Assembly: GCF_001427385.1 (NCBI RefSeq)
Contig: NZ_LMGJ01000034.1
Span: 193,379-257,378, forward strand
Origin: Mesorhizobium sp. Root157
GTDB lineage: Bacteria; Pseudomonadota; Alphaproteobacteria; Rhizobiales; Rhizobiaceae
DNA length: 64,000 bases
Direction: 5' to 3'
Part shown: in pieces, positions 58,398 through 64,000 of the stretch
Layout: every line of letters begins with the position of its first letter
How positions within the stretch are numbered: position 1 is the stretch's first letter
Made by a program: the position numbers and the translations under genes
Notes under the pieces: model-generated
Database searches by the model: none
Told to the model about the DNA's origin: nothing
What the model saw: only the letters and a program-made list of their open reading frames with translations

Positions 58398-58601
58398 ATG
58401 TCTGTGGCCCGCGTAACCGAAATCACCAGCTCATCCAAAAAAGGTTTTCAGGACGCCATCGAGAAGGGCATCGCCCGCGCCTCCAAGACCTTGAAGAACG
58501 TCGAAGGGGCCTGGGTCCAGGAGCAGAAAGTCCTTGTCCAGGATGGTGCCATCGTCGCTTATCGCGTCAACATGAAGGTGACCTTTATCCTGACCGACTG
58601 A
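58398..58601 (+). CDS. Dodecin (flavin-binding small protein)
   Basis: 67 residues, the dodecin length. VARVTEITSSSKKGFQDAIE, then KNVEGAWVQEQKV and YRVNMKVTFILTD; Trp in AWVQEQ stacks the flavin in the family. Dodecamers store FMN or riboflavin. CAGGGAGCTCAAC precedes the ATG. Single-gene unit. Confidence 0.93.
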   Translation: MSVARVTEITSSSKKGFQDAIEKGIARASKTLKNVEGAWVQEQKVLVQDGAIVAYRVNMKVTFILTD

Positions 58602-58709
58602 CGGCTTTGTCCACCGGCCTGCCAACGCGCTTACACTTCACCAGCAGCAACTTGGCTGCGGCATCGCTGGTGTGGCAGTATGTTTAGGCAAAGAGACAAA
58701 TCTGGGAAT

Positions 58710-58735
58710 GGGAAGGCCCTCGACGAGGCCTTCCC
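58710..58735. terminator. Hairpin downstream of dodecin and of a small lipoprotein gene
   Basis: GGGAAGGCC and GGCCTTCCC with an 8-base loop lie between the two convergent genes. No strong T-run. Confidence 0.6.
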
Positions 58736-58740
58736 ATCGC

Positions 58741-58866
58741 CTATTGTGCGATCTGCAAGACGACATGCGGGGGAGGGGCATCTTGCGACGGCTGCTGACC
58801 CGTGCATGAGGTCAGGAACGCAGCCGCGATCAGGAACAAACTCACGATACCGCTTAACTCGGACAT
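58741..58866 (-). CDS. 41-residue lipoprotein
   Basis: MSELSGIVSLFLIAAAFLTSC followed by TGQQPSQDAPPPHVVLQIAQ. The lipobox FLTSC would leave a 22-residue lipid-anchored peptide. AGAAGGGAGTTTCGCC before the ATG at 58866 is a strong ribosome-binding site, which supports that it is real. It is divergent from eno and ends just before a hairpin. Family unknown. Confidence 0.6.
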   Translation of the reverse strand: MSELSGIVSLFLIAAAFLTSCTGQQPSQDAPPPHVVLQIAQ

Positions 58867-59026
58867 GGCGAAACTCCCTTCTGTTTCGCCCCGCGCGAAT
58901 CGGAACTTATCGCAGAATCCCATGTGCGGCTTCCCGTCGGCCGATGACTTATCGTGACCGAATTTTTCCGCTTGTGAATCGTCATCTGACGCAGGAAGCG
59001 ATTGCGTTTTGCCTCACTTTGGCTAA

Positions 59027-60343
<1,317 letters not shown>

Positions 60344-60369
60344 GACAAGGCTGCACGAACTTTGCGAAG

Positions 60370-60392
60370 GGGCGGGGTAACCCGCCCTTTTT
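60370..60392 (+). terminator. Rho-independent terminator after eno
   Basis: GGGCGGG, loop GTAA, CCCGCCC, then TTTTT: a textbook terminator 27 bases after the eno stop codon. Confidence 0.93.
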
Positions 60393-60477
60393 CGTTGCAG
60401 AGACCCGCGTTGAAGCAGTCGCCGTAACCGTCCATTAAGCACAATCGGCGACAAGGGATCGAAAGGGATTTCGATCC

Positions 60478-60801
60478 ATGTGGACGCGCCAGCACAAGCA
60501 GACAAATAAAGGTCGCCTGATCATTCCGGTGCTGTGCGCAGTCTTTGTCGCCTATTTCGGCTTCCATGCCTATCACGGCGAGTTCGGCATCAACTCCAAG
60601 GACAAGCTTCAGCAGCACAGAGAGCAGTTGCAGGCGCAGCTTGTCTCTCTCAAGTCGGATCGCACGGAGCTTGAAAAGCGCGTGCGGCTGCTGCACGATG
60701 GCTCGTTGGAAAAGGACATGCTGGACGAGCTTGCCCGCAAGGCCCTCAACCTGTCGCAGCCTGACGAAATCATCGTCATGGTGCCCCGAAAAATTGATTA
60801 A
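60478..60801 (+). CDS. ftsB: Septum formation initiator FtsB/DivIC-like protein
   Basis: 107 residues. Basic start (WTRQHKQTNKGR), one membrane helix (LIIPVLCAVFVAYFGFHAY), then a leucine-spaced coiled coil (DKLQQHREQLQAQLVSLKSD, LEKRVRLLHDGS). FtsB links FtsQ and FtsL in the divisome. The eno - ftsB - pdhA order is widely conserved in alphaproteobacteria. Confidence 0.9.
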   Translation: MWTRQHKQTNKGRLIIPVLCAVFVAYFGFHAYHGEFGINSKDKLQQHREQLQAQLVSLKSDRTELEKRVRLLHDGSLEKDMLDELARKALNLSQPDEIIVMVPRKID

Positions 60802-60970
60802 CCTGACTTTGGTTAATCAAGCGAAATTTCAATGAATATAACCGTTTAGATGCATGTCAGCCATGCATTTTTCCGCATGGCGGATTGCCCTGTTGCGTGC
60901 TAGCTTTTTGGTACCTGGGGAGGAAAAACTCCCTTCATGTCCGTAAAGAGACACCGATAGGGAGACATGC
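60802..60970 (+). promoter_or_regulatory. Leader/promoter region of the pdh operon
   Basis: 169 bases. Two hairpins: GCCATGC/GCATGGC (60860-60881) and GGGAG/CTCCC (60918-60933). GGGAG sits before the pdhA ATG. No promoter hexamers could be assigned with confidence. Confidence 0.4.
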
Positions 60971-62011
60971 ATGGCCACTGCTGCCAAAAAAGCACCTGCC
61001 AAATCGAGAGCCGACTCCAAGTCCTCGGCATTGACCGCTCCAAAGCCATCCGATTTCACCAAGGATGAGGAGCTTTCCGCCTACCGCCACATGCTGCTCA
61101 TCCGCCGTTTCGAGGAAAAGGCCGGCCAGCTTTATGGCATGGGCTTCATCGGCGGCTTCTGCCATCTCTATATCGGCCAGGAAGCCGTCGTGACCGGTAT
61201 GAAGATGGCGCTGATCGATGGCGATCAGATGATTACCGCCTATCGCGATCATGGCCATATGCTGGCCATGGACATGTCGCCGCGCGGGGTGATGGCGGAG
61301 TTGACCGGACGCCGGGGAGGGTACTCCAAGGGCAAGGGCGGCTCGATGCACATGTTTTCCAAGGAAAAGCAGTTCTATGGCGGCCACGGCATCGTGGGTG
61401 CACAAGTGTCGCTGGGTACGGGCCTTGCCTTCGCCAACCGCTATCGCGGCAACAAGAACGTTTCGCTGACCTATTTCGGTGACGGAGCCTCCAACCAGGG
61501 CCAGGTCTACGAAAGCTTCAACATGGCCTCGCTATGGAAGCTGCCGGTGATCTTCATCATCGAGAATAACCGTTACGCCATGGGCACCTCGGTGACGCGT
61601 TCTTCCGCGGAAACAGATTTTTCGCATCGTGGTGCATCATTCAAGATCCCCGGCATGCAGGTCGACGGCATGGATGTGCGCGCGGTGAAGTCCGCTGCCG
61701 ACATGGCGACGGAATGGTGCCGTGGCGGCAATGGCCCGATCATTCTTGAAATGCAGACCTATCGCTACCGCGGCCACTCCATGTCGGATCCCGCCAAGTA
61801 TCGCTCGAAGGAGGAAGTGCAAAAGATGCGCTCCGAACATGATCCGATCGAGCAGGTGAAGGCGCGCCTCATTGCCAAGAAGTGGGCAACGGAAGACGAA
61901 TTGAAGGCCGCGGACAAGGAAGTCCGCGACATCGTCGCCGATGCCGCAGACTTCGCCCAGACCGATCCGGAGCCGGATGCATCCGAACTCTGGACCGACA
62001 TCGTGCTTTAA
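60971..62011 (+). CDS. pdhA: Pyruvate dehydrogenase E1 component, alpha subunit
   Basis: 346 residues. A Lys/Ala-rich N terminus, then YRHMLLIRRFEEKAGQLYGMG, HLYIGQEAV, AYRDHGHMLA, the thiamine-diphosphate motif GDGASNQGQVYESFNMA..N (in two parts: FGDGASNQGQ and NMASLWKLP) and YRYRGHSMSDPAKYR with regulatory-type serines. It decarboxylates pyruvate with E1 beta. CGATAGGGAGACATGC precedes the ATG. Confidence 0.96.
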   Translation: MATAAKKAPAKSRADSKSSALTAPKPSDFTKDEELSAYRHMLLIRRFEEKAGQLYGMGFIGGFCHLYIGQEAVVTGMKMALIDGDQMITAYRDHGHMLAMDMSPRGVMAELTGRRGGYSKGKGGSMHMFSKEKQFYGGHGIVGAQVSLGTGLAFANRYRGNKNVSLTYFGDGASNQGQVYESFNMASLWKLPVIFIIENNRYAMGTSVTRSSAETDFSHRGASFKIPGMQVDGMDVRAVKSAADMATEWCRGGNGPIILEMQTYRYRGHSMSDPAKYRSKEEVQKMRSEHDPIEQVKARLIAKKWATEDELKAADKEVRDIVADAADFAQTDPEPDASELWTDIVL

Positions 62012-62023
62012 GGGAGAGGGCAA

Positions 62024-63400
62024 ATGCCGATCGAAATTCTCATGCCTGCCCTCTCGCCAACGATGGAAGAGGGCAATGTGTCCAAATGGTTGAAGAACGA
62101 GGGCGACAAGATTGTCGCCGGTGATGTGATCGCCGAGATCGAAACCGACAAGGCGACGATGGAAGTCGAGGCGGTCGATGAGGGCATCCTCGGCAAGATC
62201 CTGGTCGCCGCCGGCACCGAAGGCGTCAAGGTGAATACGCCCATCGCCGTATTGCTGGCTGACGGGGAAAGTGCGGGCGATATGGCCGCACCCGCAGCGG
62301 CTGCAAAAACCGATGCGCCTGTCGCCGAGGTCGCACCAGCCAAGCCGGCGGCCGAACCGGTTGCCGCGGCGCCCAAAACAGAAGTTGCCGCCGACCCCGA
62401 CATTCCTGCCGGAACGGAAATGGTTTCGACGACCGTGCGCGAAGCGCTGCGTGACGCGATGGCCGAGGAAATGCGCCGTGACGCGGATGTCTTCGTCATG
62501 GGCGAGGAAGTCGCCGAATATCAGGGCGCCTACAAGATCACACAAGGCCTGTTGCAGGAATTCGGCGACCGGCGCGTTGTCGATACGCCGATCACCGAGC
62601 ACGGATTCGCCGGCGTCGGTGTCGGCGCCGCCTTTGCCGGGCTGAAGCCGATCGTCGAGTTCATGACTTTCAACTTCGCCATGCAGGCCATCGACCAGAT
62701 CGTCAACTCGGCCGCCAAGACACTCTATATGTCGGGCGGCCAGATGGGCGCGCCGATCGTCTTTCGTGGCCCGAACGGGGCTGCCGCGCGCGTCGCAGCC
62801 CAGCACTCGCAGTGCTACGCGGCCTGGTACAGCCATATTCCCGGACTTAAGGTGGTGATGCCGTACACTGCGGCAGACGCCAAGGGTCTGCTCAAGGCTG
62901 CGATCCGCGATCCCAATCCGGTGATCTTCCTCGAGAACGAAATCCTTTACGGCCAATCGTTCGATGTGCCGAAGCTGGACGATTTCGTCCTGCCGATCGG
63001 CAAGGCGCGCGTCCACAAGGTGGGCAAGGACGTCACCATCGTCTCGTTTGGCATCGGCATGACCTATGCTGTCAAGGCCGAGGCGGAATTGGCCAAGATG
63101 GGTATCGATGCGGAGATCATCGATTTGAGGACCATTCGTCCGCTCGATCTGGATACCATCATCGCATCGGTGAAGAAGACGAACCGGTTGGTCGTCGTGG
63201 AGGAAGGTTTTCCGCAATCGTCTGTGGGCGACCACATCGCCAACCAGGTGTCGCAGCGGGCCTTCGACTTCCTCGACGCGCCGGTCATCACGATCGCCGG
63301 CAAGGATGTGCCGATGCCTTATGCGGCCAATCTGGAAAAGCTGGCCTTGCCGAATGTCGGCGAAGTGGTCGAGGCGGTGAAAGCCGTCACCTATCGATAG
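62024..63400 (+). CDS. pdhB: Pyruvate dehydrogenase E1 beta subunit with N-terminal lipoyl domain
   Basis: 458 residues. Residues 1-80 are a lipoyl domain ([20 protein letters not shown]; lipoylated Lys in [12 protein letters not shown]), then an Ala/Pro linker and the E1 beta body from about residue 135 ([62 protein letters not shown]). A lipoyl domain on E1 beta is known from rhizobial PDH. It begins 12 bases after pdhA. Confidence 0.96.
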   Translation: MPIEILMPALSPTMEEGNVSKWLKNEGDKIVAGDVIAEIETDKATMEVEAVDEGILGKILVAAGTEGVKVNTPIAVLLADGESAGDMAAPAAAAKTDAPVAEVAPAKPAAEPVAAAPKTEVAADPDIPAGTEMVSTTVREALRDAMAEEMRRDADVFVMGEEVAEYQGAYKITQGLLQEFGDRRVVDTPITEHGFAGVGVGAAFAGLKPIVEFMTFNFAMQAIDQIVNSAAKTLYMSGGQMGAPIVFRGPNGAAARVAAQHSQCYAAWYSHIPGLKVVMPYTAADAKGLLKAAIRDPNPVIFLENEILYGQSFDVPKLDDFVLPIGKARVHKVGKDVTIVSFGIGMTYAVKAEAELAKMGIDAEIIDLRTIRPLDLDTIIASVKKTNRLVVVEEGFPQSSVGDHIANQVSQRAFDFLDAPVITIAGKDVPMPYAANLEKLALPNVGEVVEAVKAVTYR

Positions 63401-63418
63401 GCCGGGCGGGAGGACAAC

Positions 63419-64000
63419 ATGCCGATCAACATCACCATGCCCGCCCTTTCACCTACGATGGAAGAGGGCAATCTCGCCAAGTGGCTGGTTAAGGAAGGCG
63501 ACAAGGTCTCGCCCGGCGACGTGATTGCCGAAATCGAGACCGACAAGGCGACGATGGAAGTCGAAGCCGTCGATGAAGGAACCGTTGCCAAGATCGTCGT
63601 TCCTGCCGGCACCGAGGGCGTGAAGGTCAATGCGCTGATCGCCGTGCTGGCAGCGGATGGCGAGGATGCCGCTGCTGCTGCAAAAGGCGGCGGCGAATCT
63701 CCTGCCAAGGCGGAAGCGCCGAAGGCCGAGGCATCCAAAGCTGAACCTGCCCCCACTGCCACGCCTGCTCAAACCGCACCCGCTTCGGCTGCAAAGCCGG
63801 TAGAGCCAAATGGCGCTGCCGCTTCTGCCGAGGGCCGTGTCTTCGCTTCGCCACTTGCCCGCCGCATCGCAAAGGATGCCGGCGTGGACATTTCCGCATT
63901 GGCCGGCAGTGGCCCGCGCGGACGTGTGGTCAAGGCCGATGTTGATGCTGCGATAGCCGATGGTGGTGCGAAAGCCGCTTCTGCTTCTGTCACCGCGTCG
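63419..64000 (+). CDS. pdhC: Pyruvate dehydrogenase E2, dihydrolipoamide acetyltransferase (3' end missing)
   Basis: 194 residues before the window ends. One lipoyl domain ([20 protein letters not shown]; Lys in [12 protein letters not shown]), an Ala/Pro/Lys linker, and the E1/E3-binding domain ([20 protein letters not shown], then [16 protein letters not shown]). The catalytic acetyltransferase domain lies beyond the edge. GGGAGGACAAC precedes ATG. The lipoyl domain closely resembles that of PdhB. Confidence 0.95.
   Translation, partial: MPINITMPALSPTMEEGNLAKWLVKEGDKVSPGDVIAEIETDKATMEVEAVDEGTVAKIVVPAGTEGVKVNALIAVLAADGEDAAAAAKGGGESPAKAEAPKAEASKAEPAPTATPAQTAPASAAKPVEPNGAAASAEGRVFASPLARRIAKDAGVDISALAGSGPRGRVVKADVDAAIADGGAKAASASVTAS

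Overview
The window is ordinary chromosomal DNA of a GC-rich alphaproteobacterium of the Hyphomicrobiales (Rhizobiales), most like Mesorhizobium, Aminobacter and other Phyllobacteriaceae. The basis is gene content and order: a CckA kinase beside a FliO-like gene and dksA, a polar-growth ring protein of the GPR/RgsE type, RNase E with an acidic insert in its S1 domain and a C-terminal GGWW motif, pyruvate dehydrogenase with a lipoyl domain on E1 beta, and the run kdsA - eno - ftsB - pdhA - pdhB - pdhC. No rRNA, tRNA, CRISPR array, prophage or intact insertion sequence was seen.

Layout. 1-4,600: the end of an exopolysaccharide co-polymerase, a DUF1345 membrane protein, a YaiI/YqxD protein and a glutathione-dependent formaldehyde module (gfa, adhC). 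4,798-14,281: a propionyl-CoA-type carboxylase alpha subunit, dnaE, a potassium-channel-like protein with a zinc ribbon, an EamA transporter, a Y-family polymerase and a GNAT enzyme. 14,379-19,683 (minus): an envelope, fatty-acid and shikimate cluster (M48 protease, DsbA-like protein, aroQ, accB, accC, aat). 19,827-25,001: aminotransferase, glutaminase and, convergently, RNase E. 25,644-32,216: AMIN-domain amidase, PBP1a, prfB with a programmed frameshift, a second GFA-family gene and an OmpA-like lipoprotein. 32,404-38,205 (minus): a 1,933-residue coiled-coil membrane protein, probably the growth pole ring protein. 38,503-40,426: Hpt protein, [2Fe-2S] ferredoxin and its reductase. 40,431-50,291: MFS pump, DUF922 protein, folP-folB-folK, DUF924, a KefB/C-type antiporter, the YcjF/YcjX pair and a SixA-like phosphatase. 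50,532-54,605: dksA, a FliO-like gene and cckA. 54,604-56,615 is the only clearly accessory-looking stretch: palindromic repeats, a MITE-like inverted repeat, two small unknown genes, an IS110-type transposase remnant and a structured non-coding block. 56,616-64,000: VOC protein, kdsA, dodecin, a tiny lipoprotein, eno, ftsB and the pyruvate dehydrogenase operon, cut off inside the E2 gene.

Functional links. Envelope growth is a recurring theme: GPR-like protein, PBP1a, AMIN amidase, FtsB, KdsA, OmpA-like lipoprotein, M48 protease and DsbA. Carbon flow is a second: carboxylases, AccB/AccC, enolase and PDH. CckA, the Hpt protein and DksA are the regulators.

Most worth a second look: the 29/36-residue repeat arrays of the giant protein; three mutually exclusive hairpin arms upstream of the second GFA gene; the mobile-element graveyard at 55.3-56.6 kb; a DksA lacking three of its four zinc-finger cysteines behind a palindrome at the predicted transcription start; and a dihydropteroate synthase with an unusual sulfonamide-loop sequence. 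No complete unknown multi-gene system was recognised.
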